From Betaproteobacteria bacterium (GTDB taxonomy: Bacteria; Pseudomonadota; Gammaproteobacteria; Burkholderiales; Sulfuricellaceae): DNA of 64,000 nt. The stretch spans positions 88,612 to 152,611 of the forward strand of contig JAJFTF010000031.1 of assembly GCA_021373185.1 (NCBI GenBank). The letters run 5' to 3'. The notes beneath the pieces were generated by a model. The model worked only from the letters and a program-made list of their open reading frames with translations. It did not search any database and was not told where the DNA came from. Positions 1 to 8,679 of this stretch are shown here, in pieces. The position numbers and the translations under genes were made by a program. Within the stretch, counting starts at the first letter, position 1, and each line of letters begins with the position of its first letter.

Positions 1-404
1 TTGTGAAAGCCACAGTGCTGAACCCAGGGCGCTTTTGGGATAATCAAGATCCGGAGCCGGATGTTCATGTTGATTTTGAGCGTGGCAAAGTGGTTTTCCA
101 GGCGGCATGGGAAGAGGCCTTCTCGCACTACACGCTGGAATTACTCAGCCCATCGGGTCGTTTAAGGTATGACCAGGGAGGCGAATACATTGCTTGGCAA
201 TCAACGCATTCTGACCCCAATTTTTCAGGCTACAAGATATTGCAGGCAGTGCCTGAAATAATCGCCAACGGCATGAACCAGTATCAGTGGCATGTTGCAG
301 ATCAACTCGCTGCTGCCCTTGCCGTCAAGCCGAATAGCTTATGTACTGGTCGGCAGGCGCTGGCAACTCTTTACGCAATGCATCAAATAATTAACCAGAG
401 ATGA
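1..404 (+). CDS. Gfo/Idh/MocA-family oxidoreductase, C-terminal part (5' end outside window)
   Basis: The reading frame is open from the first base, so this is the C-terminal ~134 residues of a longer protein. The visible part matches the substrate-binding half of Gfo/Idh/MocA NAD(P)-dependent sugar oxidoreductases: a beta-sheet-like stretch (VDFERGKVVFQAAWEEAF), then the typical closing helix with GRQALATLYAMHQII. The Rossmann half would lie upstream. Members of this family in glycan clusters oxidise or reduce nucleotide-sugar carbons before transamination, which fits the aminotransferase that follows. The stop overlaps the next start by four bases (ATGA), so the two are probably translationally coupled. 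The GTG at base 3 is not a credible start because the protein would lack its cofactor domain. Confidence 0.75.
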   Translation, partial: VKATVLNPGRFWDNQDPEPDVHVDFERGKVVFQAAWEEAFSHYTLELLSPSGRLRYDQGGEYIAWQSTHSDPNFSGYKILQAVPEIIANGMNQYQWHVADQLAAALAVKPNSLCTGRQALATLYAMHQIINQR

Positions 405-1687
405 TTATGATTACAGAAAAGTTGGCGCTGCACGGTGGCCCCAAAACCATCGCCAAGCCATTCAAACGCTACAATCCTATCGGCAAAGAAGAGGTTGATG
501 CGGCAAAAGCAGTTGTTGAATCGGGTGTGCTTTCCAAGTTCCTTGGTTGTTGGGAACCAGACTTCTATGGTGGCCCCAAGGTGCAAGAGTTTGAGCGAGC
601 ATGTGAGAAATTTTTTGGTGTTAAGCACGTGGTTACGGTTAATTCATGGACGTCGGGCCTGATCGCTGCAGTAGGTGCCATCGGCATTGAGCCGGGGGAT
701 GAGGTCATCGTCACTCCATGGACCATGTGCGCGAGTGCCACCGCTATCCTTCATTGGAATGCGATACCTGTTTTTGCCGATATTGAGCCAGAGACCTTCA
801 ATCTTGACCTAAAATCTGTCGAGGCTAACATCACGCCCTATACTAAGGCGATCATGGCCGTAGATATCTTTGGGCATTCCTGCGACATTGATGCCTTAAT
901 GGAAATTGCTGTGCGTCACAACCTCAAGGTCATCACTGATACCGCTCAAGCTCCCGGCACATTCAATCAGGGGCGGGTAACGGGAACTCTTGCTCATGTG
1001 GGCGGATACAGTCTCAATTACCATAAGCACATACATACGGGCGAGGGTGGGATTCTTGTTACCAATGATGATGACATTTTCGATCGCTTGCAGCTTATTC
1101 GCAATCATGCTGAAGCCGTGGTTGCCGATAAGGGGGTTGGCAATTTAACCAACATGGTTGGGCATAACTTCCGGTTGGGTGAGATTGAGTCCGCTATTGG
1201 TATTGAGCAGCTAAAGAAACTCAAGGGATTTGTGGAGGGCCGGCAGCGTGCCGCCCAACGGCTTACAGACGGATTGAGGGGGTTGTCAGGGCTTCGCACG
1301 CCAGTTGTTAAGCCTGGCTGTACCCACGCTTACTATATGTATCCGATGATACTGGATGTTGATCGGCTAGGCGTCTCACGGGAGAAAATCCACTCCGCCA
1401 TGGAGGCGGAGGGCGTGACGGGACTCGCTCAGGGCTATGCCAATGTGCATTTGTTACCGATGTATCAAAAAAAGGTTGCTTATGGATCAAATGGTTTTCC
1501 TTGGACTTCAGACATTTGTCATCGGGATGTGAGTTATGCAAAGGGTATCTGCCCGGTCGCAGAAGAACTACATGACAAAACCTATCTTGGTTTCGAGATG
1601 TGTCTTCATGAGTTGGAAAATGAGGATGTAGACCTAATTGTGGCGGCGTTTAAAAAGGTTTGGAGCAAAATAGGGAGTGAATTATGA
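401..1687 (+). CDS. DegT/DnrJ/EryC1/StrS-family sugar aminotransferase
   Basis: A 428-residue PLP-dependent aminotransferase of the family that converts keto-sugar nucleotides to amino sugars. The N-terminal LALHGGPKTI and YGGPKVQEFE segments are typical. Asp180 in TDTAQAPG would bind the pyridine nitrogen, and Lys209 in SLNYHKHIHTGEGG is the expected Schiff-base lysine. Length fits the family. The start at 401 overlaps the previous stop (ATGA) and the end overlaps the next start in the same way. With the upstream oxidoreductase it forms an oxidise-then-aminate pair, as in making 3-amino or 4-amino sugars. The exact nucleotide sugar cannot be told from sequence. Confidence 0.9.
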   Translation: MIMITEKLALHGGPKTIAKPFKRYNPIGKEEVDAAKAVVESGVLSKFLGCWEPDFYGGPKVQEFERACEKFFGVKHVVTVNSWTSGLIAAVGAIGIEPGDEVIVTPWTMCASATAILHWNAIPVFADIEPETFNLDLKSVEANITPYTKAIMAVDIFGHSCDIDALMEIAVRHNLKVITDTAQAPGTFNQGRVTGTLAHVGGYSLNYHKHIHTGEGGILVTNDDDIFDRLQLIRNHAEAVVADKGVGNLTNMVGHNFRLGEIESAIGIEQLKKLKGFVEGRQRAAQRLTDGLRGLSGLRTPVVKPGCTHAYYMYPMILDVDRLGVSREKIHSAMEAEGVTGLAQGYANVHLLPMYQKKVAYGSNGFPWTSDICHRDVSYAKGICPVAEELHDKTYLGFEMCLHELENEDVDLIVAAFKKVWSKIGSEL

Positions 1688-2250
1688 TCACTGAACTAAC
1701 AACAGACTACTATGTTCGGCCTTTAGATGAAAATGATCTAGATGGCCCGTACCCAGCTTGGTTTAATGATCTTGGTGTATGTCGCTATAATTCACATGCT
1801 AAATTTTTTAAAACTAGAGCATTCTTTGCTAATTATGTGAATCAGCTTAACACGGAAGACCGTGTGGTCTGGGCTATATGTCATTCAACAGATGGGCATA
1901 TAGGCAATGTCAGCCTTCAAGATATTTGCTTGATTAATCGAACAGCAGAGTTTGCCATATTGATAGGAGACCAGCGTCATTGGGGTAAGGGTATTGGGCT
2001 TGCCGCAGGTAAAAAAATCGTTCACCACGCTTTTTTTAGATTAAATATCGAGCGAATTTATTGCGGAACTGCTTCGATAAATGAAGGGATGAAGAGACTG
2101 GCGCGGGCTATGGGAATGACACTGGAAGGTACTCGGCGCCAGCATTTCTATCTCGAGGGTTCCCGAGTCGATCTGTTGGAGTATGGAATGTTGCGGAATG
2201 AGATTAGCTTAGATGCAGAGGGATATGTCTCTTTAAAGGGGTCAGCATGA
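1684..2250 (+). CDS. GNAT-family N-acetyltransferase
   Basis: A 188-residue acetyltransferase of the RimJ/RimL-like GNAT branch. The central part carries the fold's acetyl-CoA loop (GDQRHWGKGIGLAAGKKIV, around residues 99-117) followed by the LNIERIYCGTASINEGMKRLARAMGM segment in which small GNAT sugar acetyltransferases recognise the amine. In context it most likely N-acetylates the amino sugar made by the preceding aminotransferase. It is coupled by ATGA overlaps on both sides. A purine-rich AGGGAGTGA precedes the start and serves as the ribosome site. Visibly AT-rich compared with the genes after 42 kb. Confidence 0.82.
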   Translation: MITELTTDYYVRPLDENDLDGPYPAWFNDLGVCRYNSHAKFFKTRAFFANYVNQLNTEDRVVWAICHSTDGHIGNVSLQDICLINRTAEFAILIGDQRHWGKGIGLAAGKKIVHHAFFRLNIERIYCGTASINEGMKRLARAMGMTLEGTRRQHFYLEGSRVDLLEYGMLRNEISLDAEGYVSLKGSA

Positions 2251-3479
2251 GCGCAAACTATAATTCATCATACGCGCCAATGTCGAGCATTAGATATTGC
2301 GTTCGCTGCTGTGTGCCAGCAACTCAGGAGGGCGTCCAATTTGATGAAATGGGTGTTTGTACCGCATGCAGATCTTCCGAAGAGAAAATGCATATTGATT
2401 GGAGTGCGCGCGAAAAACAACTTAGAGTCATTCTGGATGAAGCGAAAGCCAAGGCTGGCAACGGTTATGATTGCATATTACCAATCTCGGGGGGGAAAGA
2501 TAGTTTTTTTCAGGCACATGTATTAACAAAGGTTTATGGGCTAAAACCCCTGGCTGTAACTTTTAGCCACAACTGGTTTTCGGAAACGGGGTTTTATAAT
2601 TTGCAGCGATGCTTGGAAGTCTTTGAATTAGATCATCTGCAGTTTACGCCAGCCAGGGGGTTGGTAAACAGACTGGCAAAAAAATCCCTAGACGCAATTG
2701 GCGACACGTGTTGGCATTGCCATTCCGGTGTCGGTGCATTTCCTATTCAGGTGGCAACAAGATTTAAAATACCTCTGCTGGTATGGGGGGAGTCGCTTTC
2801 AGAAAATGACGGCAGAGCCACCTATCAATGCCCCACAACCCAATTCGATAGGGATCATTTCACAAAGGTTTCTGCAAGACTTACCGCCGATGAAATGGTT
2901 GGCGATGATCTTTCGGCTAAGGACCTTTATCCATTTGCGTTGCCAAGTTACGAAGAAATTGATGATACAGGTGTTTGGGGCATCCATCTCGGGGATTATA
3001 TTTTTTGGGACGACGAGCGCCAGACAGAGTGGATCCGTAATGTATATGGCTGGAGAGAGACGGAAATGGAAGGCGCCTATAAAGGATACAAAAGTGCTGA
3101 ATGCATCATGGCGGGCATGCATGACTTTACCTGCTATCTAAAACGAGGGTTTGGCCGTGCTACTTGGCAGGCTGCAGTTGATGTGCGAAATGGACTTTTG
3201 ACTAGAAAAGAGGGGTTTGATCTAGTTCGGAAGCATGATCCGGAACGCCCGGAGGCACTAGATTATTATCTTAAAATAACGGGTCTAACTGAGTCAGAAT
3301 TTTTCGCTGTAATGAAAGAAAAAAAGTTGGCGGAACTTCAAGGAGTCGACCTTCCGGTAAACAAGAAGTTGCAACCTAACGCCGAGCGGATATTGCCTTT
3401 TGTGGAGCAGATCATTGAAAAGCACCTTCACCTTCCAGATGTCCGTATCGCACGTGATCAGGAGAAGTTAAGTAAATGA
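2247..3479 (+). CDS. N-acetyl sugar amidotransferase (WbpG/PseA/WbuX-like, PP-loop)
   Basis: A 410-residue ATP-dependent amidotransferase. The PP-loop SGGKDS (residues 81-86) adenylates the substrate. Zinc-type cysteine pairs are seen at 18/21, 38/41 and 155/158 (YCVRCC, GVCTACR, TCWHCH). Members of this family, such as WbpG of Pseudomonas, replace an N-acetyl oxygen with ammonia to give an acetamidino group on amino sugars, normally with a HisH-like glutaminase as ammonia source. No HisH/HisF-like partner is in the window; an amidase follows instead. ATGA overlaps on both sides. The GATase-dependent role is family knowledge; the sugar substrate is inferred from the upstream aminotransferase and acetyltransferase. 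Confidence 0.88.
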   Translation: MSANYNSSYAPMSSIRYCVRCCVPATQEGVQFDEMGVCTACRSSEEKMHIDWSAREKQLRVILDEAKAKAGNGYDCILPISGGKDSFFQAHVLTKVYGLKPLAVTFSHNWFSETGFYNLQRCLEVFELDHLQFTPARGLVNRLAKKSLDAIGDTCWHCHSGVGAFPIQVATRFKIPLLVWGESLSENDGRATYQCPTTQFDRDHFTKVSARLTADEMVGDDLSAKDLYPFALPSYEEIDDTGVWGIHLGDYIFWDDERQTEWIRNVYGWRETEMEGAYKGYKSAECIMAGMHDFTCYLKRGFGRATWQAAVDVRNGLLTRKEGFDLVRKHDPERPEALDYYLKITGLTESEFFAVMKEKKLAELQGVDLPVNKKLQPNAERILPFVEQIIEKHLHLPDVRIARDQEKLSK

Positions 3480-4813
3480 GTCAATCGATCTTTCTCGAGA
3501 AATCAATACCTGAAATTGTTCAACTGCTAAAAACGCATGAATTGTCTACGAACGACCTGATTCGTGTTTGCGAGAGGGTTGTTCAAGAAAATGAAGATAA
3601 AATTAAGGCATGGGTACGGTTTAATCCAAATGAGAAGATATATGGCTTGGCCAGTCCCGATATCGCTCCTCTTTACGGTATTCCCTTCGGTATTAAAGAT
3701 ATATTTAATACGTCAGCGTTTCCAACCCAAATGGGCTCTCCAATTTGGGAGGGATTTACGCCTGGAAACAATGCCCGCATAGTTGATTCGTTAATTTGGG
3801 CTGGTGCCATTCCCGTGGGGAAGACGGTTACAGCCGAGTTCGCCGTCCATGCGCTAAATGAAACACGCAACCCCCATGACCCTACCAGAACACCGGGTAC
3901 ATCATCCAGTGGCTCCGCCGCCGCCGTGGCATGTGGCATGGTTCCATTTGCACTTGGGTCGCAGACCGCAGGGTCGATAGTACGACCAGCGAGCTTTTGT
4001 GGTGTCTGGGGTATGAAGCCTACCTTCGGCATGCTCCCACGGACTGGCGTACTAAAAACCACTGATTCGCTCGATACGCTGGGTTTTCTGGCGGCGCATG
4101 CAACGAGTCTGAGGAAAATTTTGGATGTTACGAGGGTTACGGGCCCAAATTATCCCTTTGTTTATAAAAATGTTGATAGTGCTGGTAGTTATCCGAAGTC
4201 AAAAAACAGGACTTGGAGGGTCGGCTTTGTTAAGACACACATTTGGCACAATGCTGAGGATTATGCTCAGAAAGCTATCCTTGATTTAGTTGGAAAGATA
4301 TCTCGCACTGATAACTTTGAAGTCGAGGAAATAATTTGGCCCAATTCTTTGCATGAGGCACATCGGGTCCATTCTGTTATCTACACGAAATCACTGGCTT
4401 ACTACTTCAAGAATGAGGCGGCGCACTCTTCCAAGATTTCACCGGTAATGCTTAAAATGATGCAGGAGGGCGAGGGCATAAGCATCGACGAATACCACTC
4501 GGCATTAAGGCAACAAGAGTACATGATTGATGAAATAGATCGGATTTTTAGCGATTATGATTTTGTGGTTAGTTTGGGTACCGGTAGTTCTGCGCCACTC
4601 AGAGGCGTAGAAGAATTGCCCGACCCATCCTTAATTTGGACGCTCGGTCATGTCCCTTCTGTTGCGGCACCGCTGTTCCGATGCCCTGATGGACTGCCTT
4701 TTGGCGCGCAATTTGTTGCACGTCGCTGGAGTGATTACAAGTTGCTCCAAGGTATTGAGGAATTAGTGGCTGCGGGCATTCTTCCTGTCGGAAGCCAGAT
4801 CATCAAAGTATGA
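3476..4813 (+). CDS. Amidase-signature family hydrolase (GatA-like)
   Basis: A 445-residue amidase-signature enzyme. The Ser-cisSer-Lys triad is complete: Lys74 in GIPFGIKD, cis-Ser143 in PGTSSSGSAAA, and the nucleophile Ser167 in QTAGSIVRPASF. The family hydrolyses amides; GatA in particular hydrolyses glutamine and passes ammonia to a partner. Being coupled (ATGA) directly behind an ATP-dependent sugar amidotransferase suggests it may supply ammonia to that enzyme, but this is inference. Alternatives are deamidation of an amidated sugar or an unrelated amide. The C-terminal half (LWTLGHVPSVAAPLF-like segment, about residues 385-410) matches the family's closing region. Coupled again to the next gene. 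Confidence 0.87.
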   Translation: MSQSIFLEKSIPEIVQLLKTHELSTNDLIRVCERVVQENEDKIKAWVRFNPNEKIYGLASPDIAPLYGIPFGIKDIFNTSAFPTQMGSPIWEGFTPGNNARIVDSLIWAGAIPVGKTVTAEFAVHALNETRNPHDPTRTPGTSSSGSAAAVACGMVPFALGSQTAGSIVRPASFCGVWGMKPTFGMLPRTGVLKTTDSLDTLGFLAAHATSLRKILDVTRVTGPNYPFVYKNVDSAGSYPKSKNRTWRVGFVKTHIWHNAEDYAQKAILDLVGKISRTDNFEVEEIIWPNSLHEAHRVHSVIYTKSLAYYFKNEAAHSSKISPVMLKMMQEGEGISIDEYHSALRQQEYMIDEIDRIFSDYDFVVSLGTGSSAPLRGVEELPDPSLIWTLGHVPSVAAPLFRCPDGLPFGAQFVARRWSDYKLLQGIEELVAAGILPVGSQIIKV

Positions 4814-6609
4814 TCTCACGGCAGATGAAGCTGCTGGTTATGACAGCACTTGAAGATACATGGGGAGATTGTGAGCCAGTTATTTTCTTGGGCGAGTGGT
4901 GTAAACGTTATGAACTGCGTGATGTCTGGTCAAAGAGGCGTGGCGAAACCGTCAAATTTCATTGGGATGACAGGGCGAAACTCAGGCGAGATTATGATTG
5001 CCTTGCCGCGCTTCACCAGTCTCTTCTTGGCAGTCTGACACAGTCTTTGAATGAATTACATCGAGTCGACTATAGCGCTCGCTATTGGCAAATTTTACTT
5101 GACCCCTGGTTGATGACCTATCTCAGCGCCATCTTTGATCGCTGGGAATGCTTGCGAATTGCATTTGAAGAAAATAATAATATTGGTGTTATTTGGTTGG
5201 ATGGCATTGAATCTTCGCTGGCCCCCTTTTCATATGCTGAGTTCATCGATGCCGTAGCATATTCAGATGAATGGAATCAGTGCATTTATCAGAGAATCAT
5301 CAAGAGTGAATACTCAAGCAAGTGTTCGATTCAGTCAAGGCTACCTTTTGTACGGCGGGAGAATGACAGGTTCGGTGCTGTAGCTATGCAGCGTCAAAGT
5401 ATTATCCGCAAAGCAATATCGTTCGGGGATCGTATCTTAGGTAGAATTTTTACAAATTATGACGTTATTTTTGTAGGTGCTACCTTTAAGTGGCCGGCGC
5501 TTATTAGGTTGAACATGGCTCTCGGCCAGGTTCCCAGGTTTTTTCTCGAAGAATTTCATCCGGTTTCGCGTTTGCCTGGCTTGTCTGCATCAGGGGTATG
5601 TGACAGAGCCGATTTACGCCCCGACTTTCAGCCAAAATCAAGGTTTGAGGAGTTCATTAAATATTGGATTATTCATGATCTTCCTCGTTGCTTAGTTGAG
5701 GACTATGCGGCTATGCGGAACCGGGCAACCCATATGGCAATTAGCACGAAAGCGATTGCTACTGGCAGTAGTCACTGGGTTGATGCTTTTGTAAAAATGT
5801 GGGTTGCCGAGCAAGTGAATAAGGGTGTGAAACTGGTCATTTTAGAACATGGAGGATCGTTGCCGCCCTATAAGGAGCTTTTCGATTTTGAGGCCGATAT
5901 CGCTGACATTAGAGTTAGTTGGTTTCTACCTTATCACCTTAAGCATGTGCGATTGCCGCCACCCAAGATTGTTGGGAGATACACCAACTGGCCTTCTGTA
6001 TTTCGTAGATTGATTGGCCGAAAGAAATATTGTTCTTTCATCGGGAACGAATGCCCAAGATGGGCGTTTCGCGCACATTTCTATCCGATGGCATATCAAT
6101 GGTCCACTTCATTCAATATGACTCTCTTGTTATACGGTGGGCTCAGTGAGGAGGTTAAGGAATGGTTTCGGGTCAAGCCGTATCCCTCGCAGGGGTGGAA
6201 TACTAGGCAGCGTTTCATGGATATTTTGGGCTTTGATAAGATATTTTCAGAAAAATCACTGGATCACGTTTATTCAGCATCGAAAGTGATTGTGTGTTCT
6301 TATCCAGAAACAACGTTTTCTGAAGCGATGGCCTCAGGTGTCCCGACCATATTAATATACCCAGAGCACCTCTATGAATTAAACCCTGTCGCATTGCCGC
6401 TACTCGAAAGCCTCAAAGCCGCGAAGATTGTCTTTCACGATCCCATGGCCGCCGCCGCGCATCTTAATGCTATCTGGGCGGATCCCAGTGCGTGGTGGGG
6501 TAGCCCAGCGGTACTTCATGCCCGATCCGAATTCCATCGGCAAGCATTGGGTACAGACCGTAAGTGGTTGAAGAAATGGGTTGCATTCCTTCGAGGTGTA
6601 GTCGCTTAA
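4810..6609 (+). CDS. LIC12162-family putative sugar transferase
   Basis: A 599-residue protein recognised by its opening KLLVMTALEDTW and IFLGEWC segments, characteristic of the LIC12162 family found in O-antigen and flagellin/surface-glycan loci of Leptospira and others. The C-terminal third (around residues 490-530: IVCSYPETTFSEAMASGVPT) resembles the nucleotide-binding half of GT-B glycosyltransferases, with a Glu in the usual position. It is likely a transferase for the unusual sugar made by the five upstream genes. The start overlaps the amidase stop by four bases. It is the last gene of the coupled chain; 177 bases follow before the next gene. Acceptor and linkage are unknown. Confidence 0.72.
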   Translation: MISRQMKLLVMTALEDTWGDCEPVIFLGEWCKRYELRDVWSKRRGETVKFHWDDRAKLRRDYDCLAALHQSLLGSLTQSLNELHRVDYSARYWQILLDPWLMTYLSAIFDRWECLRIAFEENNNIGVIWLDGIESSLAPFSYAEFIDAVAYSDEWNQCIYQRIIKSEYSSKCSIQSRLPFVRRENDRFGAVAMQRQSIIRKAISFGDRILGRIFTNYDVIFVGATFKWPALIRLNMALGQVPRFFLEEFHPVSRLPGLSASGVCDRADLRPDFQPKSRFEEFIKYWIIHDLPRCLVEDYAAMRNRATHMAISTKAIATGSSHWVDAFVKMWVAEQVNKGVKLVILEHGGSLPPYKELFDFEADIADIRVSWFLPYHLKHVRLPPPKIVGRYTNWPSVFRRLIGRKKYCSFIGNECPRWAFRAHFYPMAYQWSTSFNMTLLLYGGLSEEVKEWFRVKPYPSQGWNTRQRFMDILGFDKIFSEKSLDHVYSASKVIVCSYPETTFSEAMASGVPTILIYPEHLYELNPVALPLLESLKAAKIVFHDPMAAAAHLNAIWADPSAWWGSPAVLHARSEFHRQALGTDRKWLKKWVAFLRGVVA

Positions 6610-6715
6610 GCGACAGGCAAAGTGCCTATCAAAGCTTGGCAAGATCGGCGTGCCGTTTCATGAGGGGCAGGTGCAGGCAGCAGGCGATTTTGATATCCTG
6701 TCGGGCAGGCTTATT

Positions 6716-6747
6716 TTGAACGCAATATTGATACTGTTACAGTATCA
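6716..6747 (+). promoter_or_regulatory. Putative promoter overlapped by a perfect palindrome (operator-like)
   Basis: A TTGAAC at 6716-6721 and TACAGT at 6738-6743 (16-base spacer) could form a weak promoter. Overlapping the -10 is a perfect 8-base-arm inverted repeat with a 3-base centre, TGATACTG-TTA-CAGTATCA (6729-6747). It sits 40 bases before the D-2-hydroxyacid dehydrogenase start, which has a GAGG ribosome site at 6778-6781. A dimeric repressor could bind here. The palindrome is not directly followed by a T-run, so it is a poor rho-independent terminator. No regulator gene is adjacent. Confidence 0.35.
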
Positions 6748-6786
6748 TTCATGATGTTTTTTGAATAATTAATTGAAGAGGCGCTT

Positions 6787-7770
6787 ATGCCCAAGGCTCT
6801 GATCACTACTGTCCCCTTTGGCGACAAAAACCGGCTTCCGCTTGAGCTGCTCGAAGCCGCTGGCATTGAATATCTAATTAACCCTCTCGGACGTAAGCTT
6901 AAGGAAGATGAACTGGCTGAGATGGTGACAGATTTTGATGTGCTGATCGCGGGAACCGAGCCGATAACAGACAAAGTGATGGGTCGCGCCAGTCAACTAA
7001 AATTGATCTCTCGTGTCGGTATTGGGCTGGATAGTGTGGATCTGCTGGCCGCCGAGCGGCGCGGCATCCAGGTAAGTTATACGCCGGATGCTCCCGCACC
7101 AGCGGTGGCTGAATTGACAGTCGGGTTCATGCTCACCCTATTGCGCTCCGTGCATGTCGCCAACGCTCAAATGCACCGTGGTGAATGGCATCGCCACTTC
7201 GGGCGCCGCATCCCCGAAGTAACTATCGGCATCATCGGCACAGGGCGGATCGGCGGACGAGTGCTTCGTCGTCTTGCCGGGTTTGGTACTCCGCGTATCC
7301 TGGTTAACGATATTCATCCGGATCAAACGATAGCTCCCGAGCTCAAGCTTGAGTGGGTCGGCAAGGAAGAAATTTACCGTCACGCCGATGTCATCAGCTT
7401 GCATGTGCCGCTGACTGTTCATACCAAAAATATGATTCGGCGCGAGCATCTCCTGCAGATGAAGCCGGATGCGATAATCATTAACACCTCGCGCGGGGGG
7501 GTCATCAATGAACATGATTTGGCCGAAGTTCTTAATGCCGGCCATTTGAGCGGTGCGGCTATCGATGTGTTCGAGCAGGAACCCTATGCTGGCGAACTTG
7601 CTCAGATTGATCGTTGCCTGCTCACTTCGCATATGGGTTCCATGTCCGTTGACTGTCGTACACGCATGGAGATTGAGGCCACCGAAGAAGCGGTGAGGCT
7701 CTTGACGGGGCAAGCCCTGCAAGGACTCGTGCCGCCTGAAGAATACGAAGTACAAAGGCAGGGGTTGTAG
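6787..7770 (+). CDS. D-2-hydroxyacid dehydrogenase (phosphoglycerate dehydrogenase-like)
   Basis: A 327-residue NAD-dependent dehydrogenase of the D-isomer 2-hydroxyacid family. The nucleotide-binding GTGRIG lies at 151-156. The catalytic set is present: Arg235 in NTSRGGVIN, Glu264 in FEQEP, and His281 in LLTSHMGSM. It lacks the ACT/regulatory C-terminus of long SerA enzymes. It opens the second gene group, ahead of a cytidylyltransferase, suggesting that a 2-hydroxy or 2-keto acid is a precursor of the activated compound. Preceded by a GAGG ribosome site and by an operator-like palindrome. A general 3-phosphoglycerate or glyoxylate-type function cannot be excluded. Confidence 0.85.
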   Translation: MPKALITTVPFGDKNRLPLELLEAAGIEYLINPLGRKLKEDELAEMVTDFDVLIAGTEPITDKVMGRASQLKLISRVGIGLDSVDLLAAERRGIQVSYTPDAPAPAVAELTVGFMLTLLRSVHVANAQMHRGEWHRHFGRRIPEVTIGIIGTGRIGGRVLRRLAGFGTPRILVNDIHPDQTIAPELKLEWVGKEEIYRHADVISLHVPLTVHTKNMIRREHLLQMKPDAIIINTSRGGVINEHDLAEVLNAGHLSGAAIDVFEQEPYAGELAQIDRCLLTSHMGSMSVDCRTRMEIEATEEAVRLLTGQALQGLVPPEEYEVQRQGL

Positions 7771-7911
7771 CGACACATAGCCGCGAGTCTTACTCGCCCC
7801 TCGTTGCCCGGCTGACCGCTTCATTACTCAAAGCAGGAGCGACGCCGCTTATATTTGATAGTGTTTTAAAGAACCATCCGGAATTGCTCGGATAGTTACC
7901 AGGAGAAAAAA

Positions 7912-8679
7912 TTGACTGTTTGCGCCCTGATGATTGGTCGTGCCGGGAGTGTCGGCTTCCCCGGAAAAAATATTTACCCGGTTCTGGGCCGGCCGCTAGC
8001 GGCATATCCTTTGATGGCGGCGCACGCTTCCCGCTATGTGGACAGATTTTTTGTTTCGACCGATTCGCCAGAAATTATGGAAATTGGTCGCCGATTCGGT
8101 GCCGAACTGATTGATCGCCCAGCAGAATTGGCCACTAAAGCAGCCTTGGGCGAGGATGTTTTTGTCCATGGTTATCGGGAAATTGTTAAACGACTTGCCG
8201 CCAAGGGTGAATCGGTGGAGTTGATGGTGCTACTTTTTGCCAACGGCGCAACCGTTACTGGAGCATTAATCGACGAAGGAATTGAGGCGCTAAGGAAAGA
8301 TGTCGCACTGGATTCAGCCGTCACTACTTCTGTGTACAACATGTGGAGTCCGTTGCGTGCCCGCCGGTTGGGGGAAGATGGATGTCTTCATCCTTTTGTG
8401 CCGTTTGAAACATTTGGCGACCCTGCAACTTTAAATTGTGACAGGGACTCTCAAGGAGATGTGTGTTTTGCAGATATGGGACTTTCCATTGTGCGCCCTC
8501 ATTGTCTTGAAAATCTGAAGGATGGCCTGCTTCCGCAAAAATGGATGGGGCGGCGCATTTATCCAATTAAATCGTGGGGGGGATGTGATGTAGATTATGA
8601 ATGGCAGCTACCTTCTGTTGAATACTGGCTACGCAAGCACGGATTCGAAGATGCGGAACCAGGTGAATTCACATTATGA
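7912..8679 (+). CDS. Acylneuraminate/CMP-sugar-type cytidylyltransferase
   Basis: A 255-residue nucleotidyltransferase related to NeuA/PseF-type CMP-sugar synthetases. The N-terminus ALMIGRAGSVGFPGKNIYPV holds the CTP-binding loop, and FVSTDSPEIMEIGRRFGAE is the family's second conserved block. The start is TTG, chosen because an AGGAG lies at 7901-7905 at ideal spacing; the first in-frame ATG is at codon 7 and would cut into the CTP loop. It presumably makes a CMP-linked acid sugar, but no NeuB/LegI/PseI condensing enzyme is in the window, so the substrate is open. The stop overlaps the next start (ATGA). Confidence 0.83.
   Translation: MTVCALMIGRAGSVGFPGKNIYPVLGRPLAAYPLMAAHASRYVDRFFVSTDSPEIMEIGRRFGAELIDRPAELATKAALGEDVFVHGYREIVKRLAAKGESVELMVLLFANGATVTGALIDEGIEALRKDVALDSAVTTSVYNMWSPLRARRLGEDGCLHPFVPFETFGDPATLNCDRDSQGDVCFADMGLSIVRPHCLENLKDGLLPQKWMGRRIYPIKSWGGCDVDYEWQLPSVEYWLRKHGFEDAEPGEFTL

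Noticed and set aside
6697..6720. Possible rho-independent terminator after the LIC12162 gene (CCTG-TCGGG-CAGG then CTTATTTT)
   Set aside because: Stem of only four base pairs and an interrupted T-run.
2489..8582. Seven-G runs at 2489-2495, 7495-7501 and 8576-8582 as phase-variation tracts
   Set aside because: Runs of seven occur by chance, one encodes an essential PP-loop glycine pair, and no downstream alternative is implied.
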